Assembly: GCF_014202505.1 (NCBI RefSeq) | Contig: NZ_JACHGW010000002.1 | Span: 806,001 to 870,000 of the forward strand | DNA from: Armatimonas rosea | Lineage (GTDB): Bacteria; Armatimonadota; Armatimonadia; Armatimonadales; Armatimonadaceae | Reading direction: 5' to 3' | DNA: 64,000 nt | Shown: one piece after another, positions 16,118 through 24,154 of the stretch | Numbering within the stretch: the stretch's first letter is position 1 | Layout: the number at the start of each line of letters is the position of its first letter | Translations under genes and position numbers: made by a program | The notes under the pieces: model-generated | Database searches by the model: none | What the model saw: the letters and a program-made list of their open reading frames with translations, nothing else | Told to the model about the DNA's origin: nothing

Positions 16118-17959
16118 ATGAGTCAAGTGGAGTGGCGCACCTGGGGTGAAGAGGCATTTGCCGAGGCCCGTGCGCAGGATAAGCCCGTTCTGCTCTCGAT
16201 CACCGCAACCTGGTGCCAGTACTGCGCCGCGATGGACGAGAACACCTATGGCAACGAAGCCCTCGCCCAGTACATCAACGACAATGTCATCCCCGTTCGC
16301 GTGGACTCCGACAAGCGTCCTGATGTCAACGCCCGCTACACGCAGGGTGGCTGGCCGACCACCTGTGTCCTAACCGGAGAGGGAGATATCCTCTGGGGCG
16401 GCACGAGTGTCCCGCCCGATGGCATGGCCCAGCTCCTGCCGCAGGTGCTCAACTCCTACCGCCACGAGAAGGCCGGGATCGCCCAGCATGTCGCCGGGCA
16501 GCGCGAGCAGATCCGCCAGCAGCACGCCGCCCCGCCGTTCGATCCCAACCTGCCTGTCGATCCCAATATCCCCTTTGGCGTGCTCTTGGGCGCAAAGTTT
16601 GAGTTCGACTTCGCCTTTGGTGGCTTCGGGCACAACGGCCAGAAGTTCCCCCAGAACGAGGTCACCGAGCTGGTGATGGAGCAGTACTCCCGTACCCTCC
16701 GCGCCGGGACCCCCGATGCCGACCTCAAGCTGATCTTGGAGCGTACCTTCAAGGGAATCGCCGAGGGCGGGCTGGTCGATGAGGGCACGGGCGGGTTCTT
16801 CCGCTACGCCCAGACACCCGACTGGCGCAACCCCCAGGTCGAGAAGCTGCTCGAGGACAACGCCGCGCTCGTGCGCCTCTTCTGCCGCGGCTACAACCTG
16901 CTGGGCGAGGAGTCCCTCAAGGCCGCGGCCAAGAAGGGCCTCGACTACCTGCGCACCCAGCTCTGGTTCGAGGACCTTGGCGTCTTTGGTGGCTCGCAGT
17001 TTGCCGATGGGGAGTACTACGCCCAGCCGCTGGAAGAGCGCGCCGAGTGGAACCCGCCTGCGGTCGATGAGACTATCCTGACAGGGGCCAATGCCGTTGC
17101 GGTCCGTGCGCTTGTGGCGTGGTGGCAGGCGACCGGCGAGACCGAGGCGCTGGCCCAGGCCTGCCGCGTGATGGACTACCTACTGGCCAACCTGGTCGAT
17201 GAGAGCGGCTGCCCGACCCACTTCCAAGCCGCCGAGGGCGAAGATGTCGGGGAGATCCCGACCGGGATGCTCTCGGATGCGGCCGATCTGGTGGCGGCAG
17301 GGCTAGACCTCTACGAAGCCGGGCAGGGCGTGAAGTACCTGGACCGCGCCGAAGAGATCGCCAACTGGAGCCGGGCCAACCTGGAGTCGGCGGAGTCCGG
17401 TGGGCTCTACGATGCCCCGGTGCGCCCCAATGCTCTAGGGAACCTCAAGGTCGGGACCCGTGATGTCGCCGACAACATGCTCCTAGCCGACTCGCTCCTG
17501 CGCCTCTTCTTGGCCACCGGCGAGACCGAGCACGCCCAGCTCGCCCAGCGCATCCTCCAGTCCTTCCAGCCCGCGGCCCCGAACATGGGCTTCTTTGGAG
17601 CCAGTATGGCCCTCGCGATCGAGCGTGCGGTCCTGCCGCCGGTCCTGGTGCATGTCCTTGGGGGCGCGAGCGATCCGCGGACCCAGGCGCTCCTGCTGGC
17701 CGCCCACAAGCCCTACCGCCACGAGAAGTTTGTCCAGCCGCTCGACCCGGCCAACGAGGACGACGCGGCGCATATCGAGAACCTGGGCTACCCGGTTCCC
17801 GAGCAGCCGACCGCGCATATCATGGTCGCCACCGAGGCCCTCGCGCCCACCGTGGACCCCGAGGTGCTGATCGAGACGATCCAGAACGCGGCTGCCTCGC
17901 TCGTGGGGATGCCCGATCTGAGTGCTCTGGTCGGGGGAGATGAGACCCCCGAGGCCTAG
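16118..17959 (+). CDS. Thioredoxin-fold DUF255 / YyaL-type protein
   Basis: 613 aa. Residues about 1-110 are a DUF255 (SSP411/YyaL) thioredoxin-like domain with CxxC at Cys33-Cys36 in TWCQYCAAMDENTY, and GGWPTTCVLT, the cis-Pro region. Residues about 200-600 form the (alpha/alpha) barrel found in the same proteins, similar to N-acylglucosamine 2-epimerase (e.g. GLVDEGTGGFFRYAQTPDW, AVAVRALVAWW, NLESAESGGLYDAPV). No signal peptide, so cytoplasmic. Family function is not established; a redox role linked to carbohydrate handling is often assumed. Single gene with its own promoter and a terminator, converging with the AAA-WD40 gene. Confidence 0.92.
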   Translation: MSQVEWRTWGEEAFAEARAQDKPVLLSITATWCQYCAAMDENTYGNEALAQYINDNVIPVRVDSDKRPDVNARYTQGGWPTTCVLTGEGDILWGGTSVPPDGMAQLLPQVLNSYRHEKAGIAQHVAGQREQIRQQHAAPPFDPNLPVDPNIPFGVLLGAKFEFDFAFGGFGHNGQKFPQNEVTELVMEQYSRTLRAGTPDADLKLILERTFKGIAEGGLVDEGTGGFFRYAQTPDWRNPQVEKLLEDNAALVRLFCRGYNLLGEESLKAAAKKGLDYLRTQLWFEDLGVFGGSQFADGEYYAQPLEERAEWNPPAVDETILTGANAVAVRALVAWWQATGETEALAQACRVMDYLLANLVDESGCPTHFQAAEGEDVGEIPTGMLSDAADLVAAGLDLYEAGQGVKYLDRAEEIANWSRANLESAESGGLYDAPVRPNALGNLKVGTRDVADNMLLADSLLRLFLATGETEHAQLAQRILQSFQPAAPNMGFFGASMALAIERAVLPPVLVHVLGGASDPRTQALLLAAHKPYRHEKFVQPLDPANEDDAAHIENLGYPVPEQPTAHIMVATEALAPTVDPEVLIETIQNAAASLVGMPDLSALVGGDETPEA

Positions 17960-17976
17960 GCCCACTCTCGCCCGGA

Positions 17977-18010
17977 AAGGCCCCGCACGGCAGCGCTGTG
18001 TGGGGCTTTT
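17977..18010 (+). terminator. Intrinsic terminator between convergent genes
   Basis: Stem GCCCCGCAC/GTGTGGGGC (one G-U-type mismatch) followed by TTTTCTATTTT. It ends exactly at the stop codon of the opposing AAA-WD40 gene. On the minus strand the same stem is followed by CCTTTCC, so it may act weakly in both directions. Confidence 0.8.
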
Positions 18011-21000
18011 CTATTTTGGGGGCTGCGTGAGGGGAATCTTCTCGGTGAGGCCGTTTTCACGGATAAAGCTGGCCTGGTCTTTTTCCCAGCGCACACGGGC
18101 GCTGGGGCTTGCCTGGACAATGGTACGCCACACACGCGTCTGCAGTTTCGTATCCCAGACCTCCGCGCAGCTAGTATCGTGGATCGCGACATAGCGGCCC
18201 TCTGGGCTCCAGCTGAGAGAGAGGCGCGAGCTCTGGAGGACACGCCGCGTCTCCAAATCGAGCACCACGCTGCTTTCCAGAGGACTGTCGAGCCAACCTA
18301 GCCAGGTGTAGCTGTCCTTGGCCACCTGCTCATCCCGTAGGCCATTGTTTGTCGAGTGAACCCGTAGCACGGGGGAGGGGTTTCTGGGCGGGATGCTCCA
18401 GAGGGAGAGCGTGCTGCTTGTCCCGAGGATCGCGACCTGGGGCTGTGTGGGGGAGAGGGTAAAGCTACGGCTATTGCGAAAGCGGGCCGTGACGATGCGC
18501 CTCTCCGTCTTGCTCCAGAGAACCACGGGATCGCCGAGAGTCTGTGCTAGGACGCGGTCGCTATCGGGGAGCCAGGCGACTTGCTGAACGAAGTGCTGTG
18601 GAGGAAAGAGGCTGTAGGGGCCGTCGGCGGGACGACCACTGCGGGGCTCCCAGAGCAAGAGGCTGCCTGCCTCGTCCCCCACGGCCAGGGTCTTGCCATC
18701 GGGGCTGAAGCTCCCACAGCGGGTGATGGGATTGGTCGTGACCATGAGGGGAGAGACCGCCCGCCCCGTCTCCAGGTTGTAGAGGCAGGCATTGCCCGTT
18801 CCATCCGTGTAGTGCCCGATCACTGCGATCACGCCGGGGGTTGGGGTGGGGACAAACTGGTAGGCCCAGTCGGGGCCGGCGGCCTTGTTCTGCGCGGTGG
18901 AGAAGGCGCGGGTCATCTGCCCTGTGGCGACACGGGCGATATTGCAGACATAGCCATAGGCCCCAAAGGCGAGCTCGGTCTCTTGGGGGTTGCTAAAGCG
19001 TGCCACATGAGCGTAGGGAATCTTGGTACTCTTCTCCGCCGTCCAGCGTCCCCCCATGTCATCGTCCCAGACACGGCTGATCTCGTTTCCGGTACGCGTG
19101 TCCCAGACCACGCACCCACCCTGACCACTGGAGATCAGCTTCGTGCCCTCACGGCTGGGGGCAAGGTCCAGGATCGGGGCGTGCTGCACCGTGTGGACCA
19201 GGGCTCTGGTGGGCGCTCCCTTTCCCCAGAGGTGAATGCGACTATCGTTCCCCCCCGATGCCAGCCGGTTCCCCGAGAGAAACGCGAGCGCCGTGACTCC
19301 CGCTCCGTGGAAGTAGGCGGGGCTAAGGGGCTTGCCTGTGACGCTCTCAAATACCTGGACCCAGCCATTCTCGGTTCCCACCGCAAGCTTGCTCCCATCC
19401 GACGAGTAGAGCGCTGTGGAGGGAGTTCCACGACAGACAATCTTGCGTCGCAGACGAGGCGCACAGGCGGTGATCGTCTGCTGGCAGAACTGCGCGAGCT
19501 GTGCCTGCTCGGGGGAGAGCCTACCCTGCTGCAGGGCTGCTGTGAGATGCTCCGCCGCCGCCTCGGTCTCGGCGTTGCCGAGCGCCCGCAGTGCCAGCGC
19601 CAGCTCGACGCGGCCGAGGTTGGTCTGTGCCGCGACCGTGGCACGATCTGCCCGGCCCCGTGCGGTCTTCTCCGCGACGAGAGCTGCCTCACGGTCCTTG
19701 AGAGCGCTCTCTTTTGCCTGAAGGGCGGCCTCTTTCTCGCGCAGCGCCTGCTCCTTCTCGGCGAGGGCACGGGCGCGCTCTTGGGCGAGCCGCTCCGCAC
19801 GGGCCTGATTTTTCTGGGCGAGCGTGCGGTTCTGCTCGGAGGTTTTCTGGGCACGCAGGGCGCTCCCAGCCTCACGGTCGGCCCGCTGTGCGGCTTCGTC
19901 GGCGCGGCGGGCACTGAGCAGCGCCCAGGCGGTGAGCCCACCCATGGCGGCCAGAACCCCGCCCGCCAGGGCTCCCGTCCGTAGGGCACCGCGCCGGAAC
20001 GCGGCACGCTGGCGGCGCAGCTCTCCGTCGGGGAGGTTCTCCCGCACCCAGACAAGGTCAAAGACATGGGCGTAGATCCGGTTGCGAACCGCCAGGGTGC
20101 CCTCGGGCTGGGAGCGGACAATCCCCGCGAGGTGGAGCGTGTCGCACAAGGGCGATGTGGGATCGTCGGCGACCCGCTGCCCGCCCCGCACCTTGCCATA
20201 GAGCTCCAGCAGGGCCGCACGGTCGTCCTCCCCCCGGAGCAGGCGCGTGGCCACAAAGGCCAGGTTGTCGTCGCTCTCCCGGGCCGCGTGGGTAAAAAAG
20301 AGGCTCGTCACTGCCTCGTCCACGCTCCCGCCCGTCTCCAAAAGCCGCGCACAGAGCCGCTGGGTGAGGTAGGGGTGCCCGCCGGTCCAGTGGAGGACAC
20401 GCGCCAGAGCTGTACTCCCACCGGGAAGGCTGGCCGCCAGCGGGGCCGCATCGGTGAGGGTGAAGTCCGTGAGGGTGATCTTCTTGCCGATATTGAACGG
20501 CGACACCAAGGGGTTTGCGATGAGCTGGTTGGGAGTCGCCACTCCTACCAAACAAAACGTCAGCCGCGCCAGCTCTGCCCGCTCGGCACGGCGGTTGTAG
20601 AGCGCACGGATTCCCACAAAGAACTCGTCCACCGAGAAGGGCAGTAGCCGCACCGCGTCGATCTCGTCCACAAACACCGTCAGCCCCCGCTCGCCTGCTG
20701 CGGGGAGCGCGACCTGCTCCAGCACATGGAAGAAGCGCTGCGCCGCCCCAAGCTGGCTCCGTGCGGCAAACGCCGTCTCCAGAGTCTCCTCCAGCTCGGG
20801 GCGCTTCAAAAAACGGGCAAGCTGCTCGGCGAGCTGCAGGAGCAGGCCATCGTACCAGGCGTCGGGCGTGAGGTTAAAGCCGCCCGCCGTGATGTCTAAG
20901 ACCACGCTCGTGACGCCGCGCTCCCGCAGGGCATGGGCCGTGCGGATCATCAGGCTCGACTTGCCGACCTGGCGCGTGTTGAGGACGTAGCAAAACGCCC

Positions 21001-21100
21001 CGCCTTGCAGTGCCTCCAGAAGCTCACTATCCGCGCTTCGTGCGATATAGCTCCGCGCATCGGCAGAGAGTGTCCCCCCCGTCACAAAGAACGGTGCCAA
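18011..21100 (-). CDS. AAA-like (PF14516-type) ATPase with membrane segment, coiled coil and WD40 repeats
   Basis: 1029 aa. Residues 1-260 are an AAA-like STAND-related NTPase: P-loop NTRQVGKSSL (40-50, first Gly replaced by Asn, as usual in this family), Walker B LTVFVDEIDAV (140-150), SPFNIGKKITLTDFTL (200-215) and GGHPYLTQRLC. Residues about 375-397 (TGALAGGVLAAMGGLTAWALLSA) form one membrane span, followed by a charged coiled coil (about 400-500) and at least seven WD40-type repeats (about 570-1020; e.g. LASGGNDSRIHLWG). Family knowledge: STAND/WD40 proteins sense a ligand with the propeller and signal through the NTPase. Start is TTG 21100; TATAAT lies at 21128-21133 and no in-frame ATG/GTG is nearer. 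A sister ATPase lies at 21619-23067. Confidence 0.88.
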   Translation of the reverse strand: MAPFFVTGGTLSADARSYIARSADSELLEALQGGAFCYVLNTRQVGKSSLMIRTAHALRERGVTSVVLDITAGGFNLTPDAWYDGLLLQLAEQLARFLKRPELEETLETAFAARSQLGAAQRFFHVLEQVALPAAGERGLTVFVDEIDAVRLLPFSVDEFFVGIRALYNRRAERAELARLTFCLVGVATPNQLIANPLVSPFNIGKKITLTDFTLTDAAPLAASLPGGSTALARVLHWTGGHPYLTQRLCARLLETGGSVDEAVTSLFFTHAARESDDNLAFVATRLLRGEDDRAALLELYGKVRGGQRVADDPTSPLCDTLHLAGIVRSQPEGTLAVRNRIYAHVFDLVWVRENLPDGELRRQRAAFRRGALRTGALAGGVLAAMGGLTAWALLSARRADEAAQRADREAGSALRAQKTSEQNRTLAQKNQARAERLAQERARALAEKEQALREKEAALQAKESALKDREAALVAEKTARGRADRATVAAQTNLGRVELALALRALGNAETEAAAEHLTAALQQGRLSPEQAQLAQFCQQTITACAPRLRRKIVCRGTPSTALYSSDGSKLAVGTENGWVQVFESVTGKPLSPAYFHGAGVTALAFLSGNRLASGGNDSRIHLWGKGAPTRALVHTVQHAPILDLAPSREGTKLISSGQGGCVVWDTRTGNEISRVWDDDMGGRWTAEKSTKIPYAHVARFSNPQETELAFGAYGYVCNIARVATGQMTRAFSTAQNKAAGPDWAYQFVPTPTPGVIAVIGHYTDGTGNACLYNLETGRAVSPLMVTTNPITRCGSFSPDGKTLAVGDEAGSLLLWEPRSGRPADGPYSLFPPQHFVQQVAWLPDSDRVLAQTLGDPVVLWSKTERRIVTARFRNSRSFTLSPTQPQVAILGTSSTLSLWSIPPRNPSPVLRVHSTNNGLRDEQVAKDSYTWLGWLDSPLESSVVLDLETRRVLQSSRLSLSWSPEGRYVAIHDTSCAEVWDTKLQTRVWRTIVQASPSARVRWEKDQASFIRENGLTEKIPLTQPPK

Positions 21101-21127
21101 GTTGTCTCGTGCGTCGTTGATAAGGCG

Positions 21128-21133
21128 ATTATA
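21128..21133 (-). promoter_or_regulatory. -10 box TATAAT upstream of the AAA-WD40 gene
   Basis: A perfect consensus -10 box on the minus strand, giving a predicted leader of about 20 nt before the TTG start. A plus-strand TATAGT (21176-21181) serves the divergent zinc-ribbon gene, so two promoters lie back to back. Confidence 0.6.
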
Positions 21134-21195
21134 CCGACTCTCTACAAGAGCGCTCTTATCTGAAAAACGCTGTGGTATAGTTTCCCAAAATCCTT

Positions 21196-21597
21196 ATGGC
21201 AAATATACTTATGACACTCGCACTCCCGATAACTTGCCCCCTGTGTGGAATGCAACTCGCGATGAATCCGAAGGCTATTGGCATGGGAGCAGGATCATGG
21301 GAGGTTCAGTGTACAGAATGTTGGCAAGCCTGTGAAGGCGTGAGTGGTTATGATTCTCGTACTGCGTTAGCCTACAAGCAGCTCTCAGAGCTTCGGGAGC
21401 AATTCGTTAACACAGGAGATATCACATTGGTTGAAGACGATATTCTTAAACTCGCCCATGATTATGATGTGACATTTCAAGACCGCCATTGCGATTGTGG
21501 GGCACCATTCTCCATCGCCGCTAAGCCTCGCTGTCCTGTTTGTAGTGCCATTGTCTTCAATAGCTATTTTCACTACGTATTTACACCAGATGTGTGA
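21196..21597 (+). CDS. Small double zinc-ribbon protein, unknown function
   Basis: 133 aa. Two Cys-rich knuckle pairs at each end: CPLCG and CTECWQAC near the N-terminus, HCDCG and CPVCS near the C-terminus, spaced for one or two zinc ribbons. The middle is helical (LAYKQLSELREQFVNTGDITLVEDDILKLAHDYDVTF). The gene is clearly less GC-rich than its neighbours and uses many A/T-ending codons, a sign of transfer. TATAGT 14 nt upstream gives a short leader. It lies between two genes for related AAA-like ATPases on the opposite strand, so it may act with them; no recognised family. Confidence 0.75.
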   Translation: MANILMTLALPITCPLCGMQLAMNPKAIGMGAGSWEVQCTECWQACEGVSGYDSRTALAYKQLSELREQFVNTGDITLVEDDILKLAHDYDVTFQDRHCDCGAPFSIAAKPRCPVCSAIVFNSYFHYVFTPDV

Positions 21598-21618
21598 TGT
21601 GATGCCTCAGGGGGGCAC

Positions 21619-23067
21619 TTATGGCTCTGCGTTCCTGAGGAGCCAGTCGCGGTAGAGGCGGCAGCGGAAGCGGGCCTCGCTTGACGAGTCTCCGGCGAGG
21701 AGGCCGGCGGCGCGGAGGCGGTAGAAGGGCTCTTGGCTGAGGGTTTGCTTGCCCTCTAGCAGGCTCTGGATCGCGGCGCTCTGGCCGGGGCTGCGCTGCA
21801 AAGACGCACTCAGGCGGCGCAGGTGGCCGCCAAAGAGCCCCTCGGGGTTGAGCGCTTGGGCAAGCAGCTCGGCCAGCGGGAGGCCGTCGGAGAGGGCGTG
21901 GAAGGCGAGGTGGTTTAAGTAGGGTTGCCCCCCAATCCACTCGCGTAGCGCCAGGAGCTGGTCGGAGCTAACCAAGGGAGAGCCAAAGCGCCGGTTGAGC
22001 TCGGCGGTGTCCTCCAGCGTGAAGTCCGAGAGAGTCAGCCGCGTTCCCACGTTGAAGGGCGACTGGTGCAGGTCGGTGAGGAAGAGCTGCGCCTCGGTGG
22101 CGTAGGCGATCACGAGGGTCAGCCCGCTCCAGGGGCCATCGGGCTCCAGCGAGCGGCGGTTATGCCAGGAGCGGAAGAGCCGGAAGAGATCAGGGCCAAA
22201 GGGGAGCTCAAAGAGCCGGTCTACCTCGTCGAGTGCCCAGACAACCGAGGTCCCACGCGGCTCCAGCACCGCGCGACGGACAAAGCGCTCTAGGTTCATC
22301 GCGGGGCTGCGCGCCTCGCTCCAGAGCGCCTCAGGGGACTCGTCTACGCCCAGCTCATCGGCGAGCGAGGTGGCCAGCGCCCGGAAAAAGGCCGTGGCAT
22401 CGGTCTCGGGGAGGGTGGCCAGATCGGTGAGCGCGACCCGTGCGCGGCTCTGGCGGGCGGCCTGAGCCCCCCGCGCCAGCAGGCTGGTCTTGCCCACCTC
22501 ATGCGCCCCCTTGAGCAAGATAATGGAGTCGGTGCGGCGCAGCGCATCCCGCAGAGCACCGTCGGTCGCCCGCTCGATATAGTAGCTCGCCTCCAAGGGA
22601 ACCGCGCCCCCAGGGACGATCCGGCGGGTCTCTGTAAGGGTGGGAGCGCTCTTGGCCGAGCCCAGCCCCAGCGCCTTGAGCCGCTCGCGCTCGGCAATCA
22701 CAAAGTCGTCGTAGAAGCCCGCTAGGAGCTGGTCGGGGTCGAAGCTACGGCCCGTCTCCAGGGCAAGCGCGAGGTCGGTGGTGACGTGCTCCGGGAGGAG
22801 CTGGACATAGGTGCGGTCGGTGGTCAGCGCCTCACCCAGGCTGGTGCGCAGGGCATTGAGCGCGACATTGAGGCTATTGCGTCCACTGACCGGCTCGACC
22901 TCGGGCCAGAAGAGCTCGGCCAGAACCTCACGGGGCTGGGGGACGCCCGGGCAGAGCGCCAGATAGCCCAGGAGGGCCGCCGCCTTACGGGTGGGGAAGT
23001 GCTCGACACGGCTACCGTCGCGAAAGACAATAGCCGGGCGACCGAGAAGCTCGATATGAACCGACAT
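21619..23067 (-). CDS. SARP/BTAD-type winged-helix head fused to AAA-like ATPase
   Basis: 482 aa. Residues 1-95 look like the OmpR/SARP-type DNA-binding and BTAD start seen in large ATP-dependent regulators: MSVHIELLGRPAIVF, FPTRKAAALLGYLAL, LFWPEVEP and NSLNVALNALRTSLG. Residues about 155-440 are the same PF14516-like ATPase as in the AAA-WD40 protein: GAHEVGKTSLL P-loop at 187-197, VVWALDEVDRLFELPF Walker B, SPFNVGTRLTLSDFTLEDT and GGQPYLNHLAFHAL. The shared SPFN(I/V)G and GG(H/Q)PYL motifs show that the two ATPases are paralogous. It probably binds DNA and regulates this cluster. Repeated TTGCCTTAA sites lie directly upstream. It converges with the zinc-ribbon gene (21-bp gap). Confidence 0.85.
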   Translation of the reverse strand: MSVHIELLGRPAIVFRDGSRVEHFPTRKAAALLGYLALCPGVPQPREVLAELFWPEVEPVSGRNSLNVALNALRTSLGEALTTDRTYVQLLPEHVTTDLALALETGRSFDPDQLLAGFYDDFVIAERERLKALGLGSAKSAPTLTETRRIVPGGAVPLEASYYIERATDGALRDALRRTDSIILLKGAHEVGKTSLLARGAQAARQSRARVALTDLATLPETDATAFFRALATSLADELGVDESPEALWSEARSPAMNLERFVRRAVLEPRGTSVVWALDEVDRLFELPFGPDLFRLFRSWHNRRSLEPDGPWSGLTLVIAYATEAQLFLTDLHQSPFNVGTRLTLSDFTLEDTAELNRRFGSPLVSSDQLLALREWIGGQPYLNHLAFHALSDGLPLAELLAQALNPEGLFGGHLRRLSASLQRSPGQSAAIQSLLEGKQTLSQEPFYRLRAAGLLAGDSSSEARFRCRLYRDWLLRNAEP

Positions 23068-23069
23068 GG

Positions 23070-23121
23070 TTGCCTTAAATTTTAACTCTTGCCTTAATTA
23101 TTCCTTCTTGAAATTTAAGCC
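23070..23121 (-). promoter_or_regulatory. Direct and inverted repeats upstream of the SARP-ATPase gene
   Basis: TTGCCTTAA occurs at 23070-23078 and again at 23089-23097 (19-bp period). An inverted copy AAATTTAAGCC lies at 23111-23121, matching GCCTTAAATTT (23072-23082) at 10 of 11 positions. SARP-type regulators bind direct repeats about two helical turns apart, so this may be an autoregulatory site. Confidence 0.4.
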
Positions 23122-23191
23122 TGACCCCGCTTGCGATTTATGTTGTTTTTAAGAGCCAGGGTCTATCTTGCTTGTTCAGGAGGATACTTCC

Positions 23192-24061
23192 ATGATAACT
23201 CGTCTCGCACTACGCTCTACACTCGCTACCCTCGTGGCACTCAGCGCCACCCTTGCACAGGCACAGACCATTTTTTCTACGGGCTTTGAAGCCCCCGGCT
23301 ATAGCGCCACCGCGACCTCGACGGTCTTTAACCCCTACACGGGAGGGACGTTTACCACAAGCCCGGGGGCGATCCACAACGCGGGCTGGGAGACGCTCTT
23401 CACCCCAGGGACGAACGCCCAGCAGGCGGTCAACTACCCCAATGCCCTCAATGCCAGTCAGATACAGACAGCGACTGTGCGCACCGGGAGCCAGGCGCTC
23501 CGGAGCGATGGTGCCGTCGCGCAGCAGACGATCTTTGGTACCGCGACCGGTATCGGCGTGAGTACCAGCACGGGAATCCTCGACCTGAGCTTCGACATGC
23601 TGGTGACAGCCCCGAGCGCCCAGACCGGCCAGTGGGGCCTCAGTGTCTTCGATCAGGGGTTGCGTGAAATTGCGAGCCTGGGCTTCTATGGAGGGTTCCT
23701 GGTTGGGGGAAGCGGCGCCACTACCTATGGACTCGCCTCGCCAACAGCGGTGGGCTACAACAACTGGGCAAACTATGGCCTACGGGTAAACTTCTCCGCC
23801 AAGACCATGAGTATCTTGCTCAATGGAACTCCCATAAGTACTCTCCAAAACCTCCCGCTTCGCAACGATATCAACTTTACGGCACGAACGGGATACCTTG
23901 GGCTTGGAGGACAGGCTCCGCTGGGAGCTGCCTATACCACAACCCCCGAGCGCGCCTTCTTCGACAATGTCACCGCGAGCACCGCACCCGAGCCGGGGAC
24001 ACTCGCCTTGCTCAGCCTCGGGGGAACCCTGGTGGTTTTACGCCGTCGGCGCACTCGCTAA
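23192..24061 (+). CDS. PEP-CTERM exported protein
   Basis: 289 aa. CAGGAGGA before ATG 23192 is a strong ribosome binding site and rules out the earlier in-frame start at 23168. Signal peptide MITRLALRSTLATLVALSATLAQAQ, then a beta-rich domain (STGFEAPGYSAT ... NVTASTA) similar to lectin/LamG-like surface proteins. The C-terminus PEPGTLALLSLGGTLVVLRRRRTR is a classic PEP-CTERM sorting tail: PEP, a membrane span, a basic end. Such proteins are cut by exosortase and go to the surface or the extracellular matrix. Followed by a strong terminator. Confidence 0.9.
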   Translation: MITRLALRSTLATLVALSATLAQAQTIFSTGFEAPGYSATATSTVFNPYTGGTFTTSPGAIHNAGWETLFTPGTNAQQAVNYPNALNASQIQTATVRTGSQALRSDGAVAQQTIFGTATGIGVSTSTGILDLSFDMLVTAPSAQTGQWGLSVFDQGLREIASLGFYGGFLVGGSGATTYGLASPTAVGYNNWANYGLRVNFSAKTMSILLNGTPISTLQNLPLRNDINFTARTGYLGLGGQAPLGAAYTTTPERAFFDNVTASTAPEPGTLALLSLGGTLVVLRRRRTR

Positions 24062-24073
24062 GTGTGCCCCGAA

Positions 24074-24107
24074 GAGCCCCGTGCGGACCCGCGCGGGGCT
24101 TTTTCTT
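24074..24107 (+). terminator. Intrinsic terminator after the PEP-CTERM gene
   Basis: Stem AGCCCCGTGCG/CGCGCGGGGCT (near-perfect) followed by TTTTTCTTTT, 12 bp after the stop codon. Confidence 0.9.
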
Positions 24108-24154
24108 TTCCACAGGAGGAATGCCGCGCTCCCTGTCGAACCCCTACTCTTAAG

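Noticed and set aside
18581-19984. 467-codon plus-strand open frame
   Set aside because: Mirror of the WD40 and coiled-coil part of the AAA gene; composition and motifs support only the minus strand.
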